This document shows positions 33,351-42,630 of a DNA stretch of 64,000 nt, piece by piece. The number at the start of each line of letters is the position of its first letter. Position 1 is the first letter of the stretch. The position numbers and the translations under genes are program-made. The stretch lies in NCBI GenBank assembly GCA_000403475.2, contig KE159798.1, positions 10,960-74,959 on the forward strand, read 5' to 3'. The notes under the pieces were generated by a model, which saw only the letters and a program-made list of their open reading frames with translations, did not search any database and was not told the DNA's origin. This stretch comes from Lachnospiraceae bacterium MD308 (lineage in GTDB: Bacteria > Bacillota > Clostridia > Lachnospirales > Lachnospiraceae).

Positions 33351-36300
33351 ATGGGAGTGTCATGGACAAAAGAGCAGAAGAGGGTCATAGACCTTCGGGG
33401 GTGCAATATCTTAGTTTCGGCGGCTGCAGGCTCGGGAAAGACGGCTGTTCTGGTAGAGCGGATTATCACGATGCTGACGGCGAAGGAGCGTCCGGTGAGC
33501 GTGGACGAGCTTTTGATCGTGACGTTTACGGAGGCGGCTGCGGCGGAGATGAAGGAGCGCATCCGCAGGGCGATTGAGAAGGAGCTTTTGAGCCGCCCGG
33601 AGGATGAGCATCTTATGCGGCAGGCGACGCTCATCCACAATGCGCGGATTACGACGATACATAGTTTCTGCCTGTCGGTGATAAGGGATCATTTTCATGT
33701 GATAGATTTGGATCCGGGCTTTCGCATCGGCGAGGAGGGGGAGCTTAAGCTTTTGCGCCATGATGTGATGGGGGAGCTTTTGGAGGATTTTTACAGTTGG
33801 GGGGAACCGGAATTCCTTGATTTTGTCACGGCTTACGGAACCGGCCGGGATGATGGGAAGGTTGAGGAGCTGGTTCTTAAGATATATGAGTTTTCCAGGA
33901 GCTATCCTGATGCGGACGGGTGGCTTTCGTCCTGCGTGGATGCGTACCGCGCCTCCTCCCGGGAGGAGTTTGAGGAGAGTTTCCTTGCCGGGCTTATAAG
34001 GGAAAATGCACGGCGGTATCTTGAGGATGCGTATGCCCTTACGGAGCAGGGGCTTATGGTGTGCATGGAGCCGGACGGCCCGGCGGCTTATGAGGCGGCA
34101 TTGCTTGACGACCAGCAGATGATCGGAAGGCTTTTGGCGGCTGAGACGTTCGGGGAGCTTTCGGAGAGGATGCGGGGCATTGCTTTTGCAAGGCTTGCGG
34201 CAAACCGGGATAAGACGGTGTCGGAGGAGAAGGTTTCTTTTGTCAAGGCAGTCCGGGATGAGGTAAAGGGGCTGGTGGGAGACGTATCTTCCCAGTATTT
34301 TTATGAGGATATGGATGGGATGTTGGAGGATCTTGCTCTCTGTGAGCCGAAGATGGAAGTGCTTGCAAAGCTTACGGCGGAGTTTGGGAAACGGTTTGAG
34401 GCGAAAAAGCGGGAGCGGGAGATCATCGACTTTTCGGATATGGAGCAGTACGCCCTTCGGATTCTTACAGAGAGGCGGGATGGGGGGCTTGTTCCCTCGG
34501 CTGTTGCCAGGGAGTACCAGCAGCAGTTCCTTGAGATTATGATTGACGAGTACCAGGACAGCAACTTTTTGCAGGAGGCTATACTTACAAGTATTTCCGG
34601 GGTGTCTCAGGAGAGATACAATATTTTCATGGTGGGCGACGTGAAACAGAGCATCTACCGTTTCCGGCTGTCCAGGCCGGAGCTTTTTATGGAGAAGTTC
34701 GATTCTTACAGTCTTGAAAGTGGAGAAAGGCAGAGGATTGACCTTCATAAGAATTTCCGCAGCCGGAGTGAGGTGTTAGAGAGCGCCAATTATATCTTCC
34801 GGCAGATTATGACGAAACCTCTCGGGGGGATTGCCTATGACGATGGGGCGGCGCTCTATGCGGGCGCGGATTACCCAGAGGCCGCGGCGGGATACGGCGG
34901 GGAATGTGAGGATGCGGCGGAAACTGCCAGCCCTGTGACGGAGGTTCTGGTGATAGACGGCGATACGGATGGTGAGACAAAGGGCGCGGCCACGGAGCGG
35001 GAGATTGAGGCCCGGGCAATCGCGGGGCGCATCCGGGAGCTTAAAAGGAGCCATCAGGTGGTGGACAAAGAGACCGGAAAGTTTCGCCCGGTCAGGTATT
35101 CTGACATTGTGATCCTTACCCGGAGCGTGAAAGGGTTTGCGGATGTTTTTACGGAAGTTTTGAACCGGGAGGGGATTCCGGCCTTCGCCGGCACCCGGGA
35201 GGGGTATTTTAAGACCCAGGAAATCGGCGTGCTGCTGGATTACCTTAGGGTGCTTGACAACGCATATCAGGATATCCCGCTGGCGGCGGTGCTGGCGTCG
35301 TCTTTCGGCGGCGTGACGGAGCTTGAGCTGGCGAGGGTGAAGAGCGCGTATAAAGAGATGCCTTTTTACCGTGCAGTCTTTGCTTACCGGGAAGAGGGGG
35401 AGGATGAGGGGCTGCGGGATAAGCTTGAAAGATGCCTGGGGCAGATGGAGAGGCTTAGGCTCAGGGTTCCCTATACGCCGGTGCCGGAGCTTTTGCGGAG
35501 GATTTTTGCCGATACCGGGTACGGGGAGTTTGTATCGTCCATGCCGGGCGGGCAGCAGAGGCAGGCAAACTTGGAGATGCTCCTTGAGAAAGCGAAGGCG
35601 TTTGAGAGTACCAGCTACAGGGGATTGTTTCATTTTGTCAGGTATATTGAACAGCTGCAGAAGTATGACGTGGATTACGGCGAGGCGGCTCTGGAGGATG
35701 AGCAGTCGGACACGGTGCGGGTGATGACGATTCATAAGAGCAAGGGGCTGGAGTTTCCGGTGGTGTTTGTCTCGGGGCTTGGGAAACGTTTTAACATGCA
35801 GGATGCAAGGAGCAGCGTGGTTCTCCACGCGGGGCTTGGGGTTGGGCTTGACGCGGTTGATACCGGGCGGCGCACGAAAAGCCCGAGCATCGTTAAGAAG
35901 GTCATTCAGAAGGAGGAGGCGCTGGACGCTTTAGGGGAGGAGCTGAGGGTGCTTTATGTGGCGCTTACCAGGGCGAAGGAAAAGCTGATTCTGACGGGAA
36001 CTATATCCAACCTGGAGAAGAAGATGGAAAATTACGGGATGGTGAGAAACCAGGAGGCAGAGCAGCTTAGTTTCGGGAGGCTCAGCAAGGCATCCGCTTA
36101 CTGGGACTGGCTCCTTCCGTCGCTTGCGCGGCTTACGCCTGAGATTCCTGTCCGGGTGCGGGTGCTTGGCTTTGAGGATATTGTAAAAGAGGAAGTGGAA
36201 GAGGAGACGGCAGGGCGGATTACGAGGACGGCGCTTGAGCAGTGGGATGCGGACAGAGTTTATGACGGCGAGGTGAGGGAGCATTTAGAAACCCAGTTCG

Positions 36301-37007
36301 GCTACTGCTATCCCTATGCGGACAGCCGGGTTAAGAAGTTAAAGTTTACCGTGTCGGAGCTTAAGAAACGTGTGCATTTTCTTGAGACTTTCGGCGAGGG
36401 GGCGGATGAGGCCGGCGCATACGGCGAGGTCATGTATGAGGAGCCGGAGGTGGTGCCGCTGATTCCAAGGTTTTTGCAGGGGGAGGCAGAGCTTACCGGG
36501 GCGTCCAGAGGTACGGCGTACCACAGGCTCCTGGAGCTTTTGGATTTCCGGAAGGAATATACGGAGGAAGTGCTGAAAGAGGATATGGAACGTTTCCGGA
36601 AAGAGGGGAAGATATCCGGGGAGATGGCGGATGCGATAAGGCCGGTGGATATTATCGGGTTTCTCTTCTGCCCTTCGGGGAGGCGCATGAAGGCGTGCGC
36701 GCTTAATGGAACGCTTAAGAAGGAACAGCCCTTTGTGCTTGGGGTGGATGCGAGGGAGATTTACCCGAAAGAGCAGGAGGGGGAGGAGATTCTTGTGCAG
36801 GGAATCATAGACGTGTACTTTGAGGAGCCGGACGGGCTGGTGGTGCTCGACTATAAGACGGACAGGGTGAGAGACGCCGGGGAGCTTAAGGAGAGATACC
36901 ATGCCCAGCTTGATTATTATGCCAGGGCGCTTGAGCGGATGACAGGGCGGCGGGTGAAGGAGAAGATCATCTATTCTTTTGCCCTGAAAGAGGAGATTAC
37001 ACTGTAA
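33351..37007 (+). CDS. addA: AddA, helicase-nuclease subunit A
   Basis: This 1218-residue UvrD-like helicase has Walker A SAAAGSGKTAVLVERI, Walker B IDEYQDSN, motif IV-type VGDVKQSIYRFRLSRP, and motif V VMTIHKSKGLEFPVVFVSG. A C-terminal nuclease domain carries GTAYHRLLELL and LVVLDYKTDRV. It is the motor and second nuclease of AddAB in recombinational repair. It follows addB at 3 bases. Confidence 0.96.
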   Translation: MGVSWTKEQKRVIDLRGCNILVSAAAGSGKTAVLVERIITMLTAKERPVSVDELLIVTFTEAAAAEMKERIRRAIEKELLSRPEDEHLMRQATLIHNARITTIHSFCLSVIRDHFHVIDLDPGFRIGEEGELKLLRHDVMGELLEDFYSWGEPEFLDFVTAYGTGRDDGKVEELVLKIYEFSRSYPDADGWLSSCVDAYRASSREEFEESFLAGLIRENARRYLEDAYALTEQGLMVCMEPDGPAAYEAALLDDQQMIGRLLAAETFGELSERMRGIAFARLAANRDKTVSEEKVSFVKAVRDEVKGLVGDVSSQYFYEDMDGMLEDLALCEPKMEVLAKLTAEFGKRFEAKKREREIIDFSDMEQYALRILTERRDGGLVPSAVAREYQQQFLEIMIDEYQDSNFLQEAILTSISGVSQERYNIFMVGDVKQSIYRFRLSRPELFMEKFDSYSLESGERQRIDLHKNFRSRSEVLESANYIFRQIMTKPLGGIAYDDGAALYAGADYPEAAAGYGGECEDAAETASPVTEVLVIDGDTDGETKGAATEREIEARAIAGRIRELKRSHQVVDKETGKFRPVRYSDIVILTRSVKGFADVFTEVLNREGIPAFAGTREGYFKTQEIGVLLDYLRVLDNAYQDIPLAAVLASSFGGVTELELARVKSAYKEMPFYRAVFAYREEGEDEGLRDKLERCLGQMERLRLRVPYTPVPELLRRIFADTGYGEFVSSMPGGQQRQANLEMLLEKAKAFESTSYRGLFHFVRYIEQLQKYDVDYGEAALEDEQSDTVRVMTIHKSKGLEFPVVFVSGLGKRFNMQDARSSVVLHAGLGVGLDAVDTGRRTKSPSIVKKVIQKEEALDALGEELRVLYVALTRAKEKLILTGTISNLEKKMENYGMVRNQEAEQLSFGRLSKASAYWDWLLPSLARLTPEIPVRVRVLGFEDIVKEEVEEETAGRITRTALEQWDADRVYDGEVREHLETQFGYCYPYADSRVKKLKFTVSELKKRVHFLETFGEGADEAGAYGEVMYEEPEVVPLIPRFLQGEAELTGASRGTAYHRLLELLDFRKEYTEEVLKEDMERFRKEGKISGEMADAIRPVDIIGFLFCPSGRRMKACALNGTLKKEQPFVLGVDAREIYPKEQEGEEILVQGIIDVYFEEPDGLVVLDYKTDRVRDAGELKERYHAQLDYYARALERMTGRRVKEKIIYSFALKEEITL

Positions 37008-37037
37008 ATAAGGAAGAGACGGACAAGGGGGAGCGAC

Positions 37038-37313
37038 ATGGATATGCGTGTGTGGTGGCTTGTATATTTGGCTGTGATGAACATTGCGGCGTTTGCAGCA
37101 TTTGGCTGGGATAAGATGAAGGCGAGATGGGGCGGATGGCGCATACCGGAGAGGACGCTTATGGCGCTGGCGCTTTTTGGAGGGAGCGTCGGCGCGTGGG
37201 CAGGGATGAAGTATTTCCGGCATAAGACAAAGAAGGCGAAATTTAAGGTGGGGATACTGGTGATACTTACGGTGCAGTGCCTGGGGATTATTCTAAATAT
37301 TGTGGTGCTCTGA
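37038..37313 (+). CDS. DUF1294 family small membrane protein
   Basis: This 91-residue protein has three predicted transmembrane helices and the DUF1294 pattern: an N-terminal FGWDKMKARWGGWRIPE segment, then LFGGSVGAWAGMKYFRHKT and a final hydrophobic helix. The function is unknown. It begins 30 bases after addA on the same strand with GGGGGAG ahead, so it is probably the last gene of the fic-addBA transcript. A minus-strand gene converges 22 bases beyond. Confidence 0.85.
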   Translation: MDMRVWWLVYLAVMNIAAFAAFGWDKMKARWGGWRIPERTLMALALFGGSVGAWAGMKYFRHKTKKAKFKVGILVILTVQCLGIILNIVVL

Positions 37314-37335
37314 AAAATTAATCAATAATGGAAAC

Positions 37336-37857
37336 TTACACTATTGAAAATTCATTTTCCTGCTCAATGTACTTGCAGAACACAAAAATACCGCATATTA
37401 TTTCTGGAGAAAAATCATTCATAACTTTTATGTCCCAACCGCCGGCTAATCCCCGGTGGAAAATTTGAATAATTGTTTTGCCATATTTATCAGATAATAA
37501 ATAATTTTGGTCGTTCTGCATTACCAGCAAATATTCGTTTTTATCGTATACAATCTTTGCATGGTCTACTCTCGGCATGCGGCATAAAGGCCAGGCCACA
37601 GTTGGTGCATCTCCCTTTGCATAGTCTGGATTTGCGACTGCACATTTATTACCACTACTGTCAAATAAGATATATTGACGATAACAGACGTTCACCGTTT
37701 CATTTGGTGGAACCTCTAAGTTTGCTACATCCGTGTGCATAATTATTGAACCGTTTGCAGAATATATCTTCTTTTCCGAACCTGTAAAACTACCTTCTAT
37801 TCGAGCTGACACTATATTATTGAAGTATAAAGTTCCTGCTTTCATTATGTACTTCAT
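37336..37857 (-). CDS. Hypothetical protein, possibly LURP-one/tubby C-terminal-like
   Basis: This 173-residue protein is rich in beta strands (MKAGTLYFNNIVSARIEGSF … YLLSDKYGKTIIQIFHRGLA), weakly resembling the LURP-one/tubby C-terminal-like barrel. It has no signal peptide or membrane helix. ATG 37857 after AGGAGG is the best start. It follows the second chromate-transporter half by 16 bases and so belongs to that operon. The family call is tentative; no function is assigned. Confidence 0.6.
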   Translation of the reverse strand: MKYIMKAGTLYFNNIVSARIEGSFTGSEKKIYSANGSIIMHTDVANLEVPPNETVNVCYRQYILFDSSGNKCAVANPDYAKGDAPTVAWPLCRMPRVDHAKIVYDKNEYLLVMQNDQNYLLSDKYGKTIIQIFHRGLAGGWDIKVMNDFSPEIICGIFVFCKYIEQENEFSIV

Positions 37858-37873
37858 GTTATACCTCCTCGTA

Positions 37874-38437
37874 TCAAACAATGGAATACAGCAATACTCC
37901 GGCTGCACCTGCCCCAAACATCACATAAATGGAATTTACTTTCCATTTCCTCAAAACAAAAAAACCAACAACAAAAATAATTACAGAAATTTTATTGATT
38001 CCACTCAAATCAACCGGAAGGATTCTTTCCCCGTAAAAAGCCATGATTACTAGGGTAATGCCAGCAGACGCAATTATGGCTACAACAGCAGGGCGTAGAC
38101 CTGCAAGTACCCCCTGTACCATGCTTAATCCACGAAAACGATAATAAATATAGGCAAGCGTGATTACAATAACGCAAGACGGAAGAATACAGCCTATGGT
38201 TGCTATAATCGCTCCCGGAATTCCGGCAACCTGAATCCCTACAAAGGTTGCTGAATTGATGGCAATCGGTCCTGGTGTCATTTCGGCAATCGTCATAATA
38301 TCTGCAAATTGGGTCATAGACAACCACGGGTAAACAGCAACAACTTGATTTTGAATCAGCGGCATGGCAGCATAACCACCGCCTATACTAAACAACCCAA
38401 TTTGAAAAAAACTCCACAGCAGCTCCAAATAAATCAT
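37874..38437 (-). CDS. Chromate transporter family protein, second half-size subunit
   Basis: This 187-residue membrane protein is one ChrA half. It has the IGGGYAAMPLIQNQVV segment, the MTPGPIAINSATFVG motif, and AGIPGAIIATIGCILPSCVIV. It overlaps the paired gene by four bases (ATGA). Half-size ChrA proteins of Firmicutes act as heterodimers that export or carry oxyanions such as chromate or sulfate-like ions. Physiological substrates are often unknown. Confidence 0.9.
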   Translation of the reverse strand: MIYLELLWSFFQIGLFSIGGGYAAMPLIQNQVVAVYPWLSMTQFADIMTIAEMTPGPIAINSATFVGIQVAGIPGAIIATIGCILPSCVIVITLAYIYYRFRGLSMVQGVLAGLRPAVVAIIASAGITLVIMAFYGERILPVDLSGINKISVIIFVVGFFVLRKWKVNSIYVMFGAGAAGVLLYSIV

Positions 38438-38997
38438 GCCTGCCTCTCTTTCCTGCTAAGATAAAAAGTGTCAACTGCACCGATTATGGCACAGATTAGA
38501 ACAATCAATATAATGTTGATTTTCAAGATATGGACAGCAACAAAAGACGCAAACAAAACAACAATCGGCAAAACCCGTTTTTTTCGGAAAATGCTTTTTC
38601 CCATTGTAATTACTACATCACAAATTACAGCAGCTACTCCTGCAAGCATACCTGTCATAGCCATGTTGACAATCACATTATCACGAAATGCAGTATAGAA
38701 AAAAGAAATGACAGAGACAATGATGAGTGGCGGCAGTACGCTTCCCAGCACCGTTATCAAAGCACCGAACACCCCTGCTACATGATACCCTACAAGAATA
38801 GACGCATTGACTGCGATTGCACCGGGTGAGGATTGTGCGATTGCTGTCAAGTCCATCATTTCCTGTTCTTCTATCCAGTGCAGCTCATCAACAAATTTTT
38901 TCTGCATTAAAGGTATAAATACAAATCCGCCTCCGAATGTACAGGCGCTTAACTGAAAAGTAGATAAAAAAAGCTTTGTAAATGTATTTTGTTTCAA
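38434..38997 (-). CDS. Chromate transporter family protein, first half-size subunit
   Basis: This 187-residue partner has the same topology (CTFGGGFVFIPLMQKKFVDE, QSSPGAIAVNASILVG, GVFGALITVLGSVLPP). No ATG lies near the homologous start, and TTG 38997 is preceded by GGAGGGG, giving exactly the same length as the second subunit. An open frame extends upstream to 39216, but it crosses the divergent LysR gene and is not used. It forms an operon with the second subunit and the beta-rich protein. Confidence 0.87.
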   Translation of the reverse strand: MKQNTFTKLFLSTFQLSACTFGGGFVFIPLMQKKFVDELHWIEEQEMMDLTAIAQSSPGAIAVNASILVGYHVAGVFGALITVLGSVLPPLIIVSVISFFYTAFRDNVIVNMAMTGMLAGVAAVICDVVITMGKSIFRKKRVLPIVVLFASFVAVHILKINIILIVLICAIIGAVDTFYLSRKERQA

Positions 38998-39103
38998 TGT
39001 GCTCCCCTCCTTATACACATAAGTATAACACTTGCTTTTTGATAAAGGAAATAATATAATTTTATCTATATAATAAGTGAATTCATATAAGGGTGGATAT
39101 AAT

Positions 39104-40018
39104 ATGACAATACGGCACTTAAAAATATTCTTATCGGTTTGCAAGAATAATTTCAATACAACAAAGGCTGCCGAAGAACTTCGCATGACACAGCCCGCAG
39201 TAAGTCTTGCTATCAAGGAATTAGAGCAGTATTATGGCGTGGCTCTATTTGACAGAATCGGAAAAAGGCTTAAAATCACAGAAGCGGGGCAGCGGTTTTG
39301 TGAGTATTCTATCCATATCACCTCCATGTTTGATGACATGGAAAAAGCAATGAAAGACTGGGATTCTTTTGGCATTATAAGAATCGGAGCAAGCATAACT
39401 ATTGGTTCACAGTTTCTTCCCTACTATGTGAAAGCATTTTATCATCGTTATCCTGGTACAGAGGTAAAAGTAACCATCAGTCCATCAGAGCAATTGGAAC
39501 AGAAAATATTGAATAATGAACTGGATTTTATACTGATTGAGGGTATTTCCCATACACCGACTTTTGTTTCAGAAGAATATAGGGAAGACAACCTAACTGT
39601 TATCTGCCCTGCAAACAGTGGTTTTTATCCGGGGCAGTTGCTTTCCGTTGAAGAATTTCGCCAACAAAATTTTCTTCTTCGTGAGCATGGAAGCGGCACA
39701 CGTGAAACCTTTGAACGGGTAGTTGAAGCTGCGGGATTTTCTGTTTCCCCTATCTGGGAAGCCATGAGTACCACGGCTTTAGTAAATGCTGTTATCAATG
39801 GGCTTGGAATTGCCGTATTGCCGCATCGTATGGTAATCGGGCCAATAGAACGCGGCCTTGTTGTTGCTGTCCATGTAAAAGGACTTAGTTTCAAACGAAA
39901 GTTCCATATCGTCTATCATAAAGAAAAATTCCTTACTTCATCAGCGAAAGCATTTATTGATTTGTGTCGAAATTATGATATGGATTATCCGCTGCCCAAA
40001 TATAACGGATTGTATTAG
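39104..40018 (+). CDS. LysR-family transcriptional regulator
   Basis: This 304-residue protein has an N-terminal helix-turn-helix (MTIRHLKIFLSVCKNNFNTTKAAEELRMTQPAVSLAIKEL) and a LysR effector domain (GASITIGSQFLPYYVKAF … TVICPANSGFYPG … GSGTRETFERV). The GSGTRE serine-threonine loop is typical of CysB/CysL-like sensors of small anions. It diverges from the ChrA gene pair across 106 bases and probably controls it. ATG 39104 is preferred on ribosome-binding-site spacing (AAGGGTGG). Confidence 0.9.
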   Translation: MTIRHLKIFLSVCKNNFNTTKAAEELRMTQPAVSLAIKELEQYYGVALFDRIGKRLKITEAGQRFCEYSIHITSMFDDMEKAMKDWDSFGIIRIGASITIGSQFLPYYVKAFYHRYPGTEVKVTISPSEQLEQKILNNELDFILIEGISHTPTFVSEEYREDNLTVICPANSGFYPGQLLSVEEFRQQNFLLREHGSGTRETFERVVEAAGFSVSPIWEAMSTTALVNAVINGLGIAVLPHRMVIGPIERGLVVAVHVKGLSFKRKFHIVYHKEKFLTSSAKAFIDLCRNYDMDYPLPKYNGLY

Positions 40019-40135
40019 AAGGGGCTGTTGCTCGTAGATACGTAACCATCTATGGGGCAATGGCTCCGCTTTTATGCCCGAAATGCTCCAAAACAGAAAG
40101 GCGGGCTTGGAAGAATCAATTTTTTGAATTTTATA

Positions 40136-40193
40136 TTGACAAATAATATTATACGACATATAATATAGCTATGAAAATAATATTATTTCATAG
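40136..40193 (+). promoter_or_regulatory. Promoter and palindromic operator of the padR operon
   Basis: TTGACA (40136-40141) and TATAAT (40159-40164) are both consensus and 17 bases apart. The inverted repeat CTATGAAA…TTTCATAG (40169-40176, 40186-40193) follows directly, with an AT-rich centre. Its position over the transcription start suits autorepression by the PadR protein encoded next. Confidence 0.8.
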
Positions 40194-40234
40194 AATATTA
40201 TAAACCCAAGAAATTTAGAAAGAGGAGTGGGCAT

Positions 40235-40558
40235 ATGGTATTTAACACAGGAGCAGCGCTCTTGGACGCGATTGTGCTGGCAGTTGTGTCCAGAGACAAG
40301 GAAGGCACCTATGGATATAAGATTACGCAGGACGTGAGAAAAGCCATAGAAGTGTCAGAATCCACCCTGTACCCTGTGCTGCGGCGTCTACAGAAAGATG
40401 ATTGTCTGGAAGTATATGACAGGCAGTTTGACGGGCGGAACCGGAGATACTACAAGGTGACGGAGAAGGGAGCGGTACAGCTTAATCTTTATGAGACAGA
40501 GTGGAAGAACTATTCCAGCAGGATTAATGGATTATTTGAAGGAGGAGAGTCTGTATGA
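40235..40558 (+). CDS. PadR-family transcriptional regulator
   Basis: This 107-residue winged-helix repressor has the PadR pattern ILDAIVLAVVSRDKEGTYGYKI, a STLYPVLRRLQKDDCL recognition helix, and GRNRRYYKVTEKG wing. It lacks the long C-terminal domain (PadR-s2 type). Its stop overlaps DUF1700 by four bases. With DUF1700, DUF4097 and PspC genes it forms a typical envelope-stress operon of Firmicutes in which PadR represses the whole unit. Confidence 0.93.
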   Translation: MVFNTGAALLDAIVLAVVSRDKEGTYGYKITQDVRKAIEVSESTLYPVLRRLQKDDCLEVYDRQFDGRNRRYYKVTEKGAVQLNLYETEWKNYSSRINGLFEGGESV

Positions 40559-41277
40559 ACCGCATAGAATTTATGACTGAACTGGCTGCGCTTTTGCAGG
40601 ATGTGCCGGAGGAAGAAAGAAGAGACGCAATGCAGTTCTACAATGATTATTTTGATGACGCCGGCGTAGACAAAGAGGGCGAGGTGATCTCGGAGCTGGA
40701 AAGCCCGGTGAAGGTAGCCGAGAAGATTAAAGCAGACCTTTTAGGACAACAGGGCGGCGGTGAATTTACAGAGACCGGATATCGGGAGAAAGAAAGCATC
40801 CGAAAAGATGTGCCAGCCTCAAGAGAAGGACAGAAGACGGAGTATGGCAATACAGCGTACAGCTATGAGAACAATCGGGAGGAAGAGAAAAAGCCCTGGA
40901 GCAGCAACGCGTTGAAGATTTTGCTCATCATAGGGATTATTCTTGTGGGAGCTCCAATTATCATTCCGTGTGCACTGGCGATTGCTGCGGTAGTGGTTGC
41001 GTGTGTTGTGGCACTGTTTTGTTTCTTCTTTGCCATTGTGATTGGATTTGCAGCAATTGCGATTGTGGGTGTGGTGCTTACCTGTGCGGGACTTATAGCG
41101 CTGATTCCGGAGATCGCGGTAGGGCTTGCGCTTATCGGTACAGGGCTTATCCTGAGTGTTATCGGTACAGTAGGCACGTTGGCAGGAGTTAAGCTCTGCA
41201 TCGTTGTGATTCCGGGGATTTGCAGGGGAATCATATGGATTTGCCGGAAACCATTTCATAGAAGGGCGGTGGCTTAA
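40555..41277 (+). CDS. DUF1700 family membrane protein
   Basis: This 240-residue protein starts with the DUF1700 cytosolic helix region (PEEERRDAMQFYNDYFDDAG) and a charged linker. Several closely spaced hydrophobic helices rich in Val/Ala/Ile follow (residues about 120-225). It is an integral membrane protein of unknown function, usually linked to PadR and DUF4097 genes, and may anchor or modulate the latter. Confidence 0.88.
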   Translation: MNRIEFMTELAALLQDVPEEERRDAMQFYNDYFDDAGVDKEGEVISELESPVKVAEKIKADLLGQQGGGEFTETGYREKESIRKDVPASREGQKTEYGNTAYSYENNREEEKKPWSSNALKILLIIGIILVGAPIIIPCALAIAAVVVACVVALFCFFFAIVIGFAAIAIVGVVLTCAGLIALIPEIAVGLALIGTGLILSVIGTVGTLAGVKLCIVVIPGICRGIIWICRKPFHRRAVA

Positions 41278-41279
41278 GC

Positions 41280-42239
41280 ATGAAAAGAGGATGGAAGATT
41301 TTTTGGATTGTCTGCGCGGTCTGTCTGGTGATTGGAATTGTATGCTGCGCAGCCTCGTTTGTAATGGGAGTGACAGTGGAAGCAATCGAGAACCGTTTTC
41401 CTAATGGGATAGGATTTGTCATGAACAGCGGCAGGCATTCGGATGACGATTATATAGGTGATATACCGGATGATGATTATCCGTATGAAGATTATGATGA
41501 TGATTATAGCGGTGCTCATCATCCGGATGAATCATACGATAATGAGGACGATTTTTATGAGACAGAAGATCCGGGAAATATTATAGAAGGCTCAAAGAGA
41601 CTGAATTTTCAGAATGTAAATGCCATCGATGCAGAAGTGTGGGCAGGCGAGATTGAGGTAGTGCCGGATGCTTCTCTTTCTCAGGAGATGATAATAGATA
41701 CGAAGAATATCAATAAAAAGCTGGGCCTTAGATGCTATATGGATGGAGATGAGCTGAAAATAGAATCCAGGAAAAAGATATTCGGCGTAAATGATGGGAG
41801 AGCAGGGAAAATTATGCTCCGCATACCGGAGGGGGCACGTTTCGAGGAGGTGTCCATAGGGCTTGCAGCAGGGTATCTCCATATTGCAGACATTGAGTCC
41901 AATGAGTTGTCAGTTGACGTGGGTGCGGGAGAAGGAGTGATTGACAATTTCCGGGCGCTTGAGGCAGATCTTGACTGCGGGGCAGGTTCTCTGACCGCTG
42001 CCGGAACGGCAGAGACGGAGATAGACATCGATTGCGGCGTAGGGGAGATCACATATACGGCACATGGGAAAGAGTCGGATTACAACTATGAGATTGACTG
42101 TGGCATGGGTGAGATTATCTGCGGCGAAAGCACTTATTCAGGGCTGGGAAGAAATAAGACGATTGAAAATCACGGAAGCAGAGAGATGGATATAAGCTGT
42201 GGAATCGGAGCAGTAACTGTTAATTTTTCAGGACAATAA
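41280..42239 (+). CDS. DUF4097 family membrane-anchored beta-solenoid protein
   Basis: This 319-residue protein has one N-terminal membrane helix (residues 8-35). A strongly acidic linker rich in Asp/Tyr/Glu follows (residues about 55-100). The C-terminal beta-helix has repeated VDVGAGEGVIDN, LDCGAGSLTAAG and IDCGVGEITYTA units, typical of DUF4097/adhesin-like repeats. It presents a beta-solenoid outside the membrane. Its role is unknown. It starts 2 bases after the DUF1700 stop. Confidence 0.88.
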   Translation: MKRGWKIFWIVCAVCLVIGIVCCAASFVMGVTVEAIENRFPNGIGFVMNSGRHSDDDYIGDIPDDDYPYEDYDDDYSGAHHPDESYDNEDDFYETEDPGNIIEGSKRLNFQNVNAIDAEVWAGEIEVVPDASLSQEMIIDTKNINKKLGLRCYMDGDELKIESRKKIFGVNDGRAGKIMLRIPEGARFEEVSIGLAAGYLHIADIESNELSVDVGAGEGVIDNFRALEADLDCGAGSLTAAGTAETEIDIDCGVGEITYTAHGKESDYNYEIDCGMGEIICGESTYSGLGRNKTIENHGSREMDISCGIGAVTVNFSGQ

Positions 42240-42251
42240 GGAGGATATGAC

Positions 42252-42443
42252 ATGGAACCTAAAAAACTTTATCGCAGCAGGAAAGAGCGTATGATTTGCG
42301 GAGTATGCGGAGGGATTGCAGAATATTTTAACATAGACCCCACCCTGATCCGGTTAGGGCTTGTGCTCTTAGCTTGTACAGGAAGCGGAATTTTGGCGTA
42401 TTTTATAGCGGCTATCATTATTCCGGATGCACCGTATATGTAA
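42252..42443 (+). CDS. PspC domain protein
   Basis: This 63-residue protein is a single PspC domain: KLYRSRKERMICGVCGGIAE followed by YFNIDPTLIRLG and one membrane helix ending in PDAPY. PspC domains sense membrane stress with phage-shock proteins, and here serve the PadR operon. It is 12 bases after DUF4097 and is the last gene of that operon. Confidence 0.93.
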   Translation: MEPKKLYRSRKERMICGVCGGIAEYFNIDPTLIRLGLVLLACTGSGILAYFIAAIIIPDAPYM

Positions 42444-42476
42444 TGAACCGCATACAGATATAGAAGTGTTTTAGTA

Positions 42477-42551
42477 CAGAGAGGTTACGGCTTTGTCAAA
42501 GGCTGCGGCTTGTGGAAGCCGGAAGCAAAAGAGATTGCCGGGGCCTCTCTG
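42477..42551 (+). ncRNA. Possible structured RNA between pspC and the SASP gene
   Basis: CAGAGAGG (42477-42484) pairs perfectly with CCTCTCTG (42544-42551), enclosing a domain with an inner hairpin CGGCTT-GTGG-AAGCCG (42506-42521). The 187-base spacer 42444-42630 has no gene. I could not match the fold to a known riboswitch. It may be a leader element for the SASP gene, a small RNA, or a terminator-like fold without a U-tract. Confidence 0.3.
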
Positions 42552-42630
42552 GCTATGTGTATAATTTTCCGGAGAGTGTCAATACTTACCTATATGCCAT
42601 TCGGTAGCAGTATTGAAAGGAGAATTAGAG

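Noticed and set aside
33411-35828. Long minus-strand open frames (up to 445 residues) inside addA
   Set aside because: They are shadows created by the GC-rich codon use of addA; they are rich in His/Pro/Arg and show no domain.
38998-39216. Upstream extension of the first ChrA subunit to 39216
   Set aside because: It would cross the intergenic promoter region and the 5' part of the LysR gene; TTG 38997 has a good ribosome binding site and gives equal subunit lengths.
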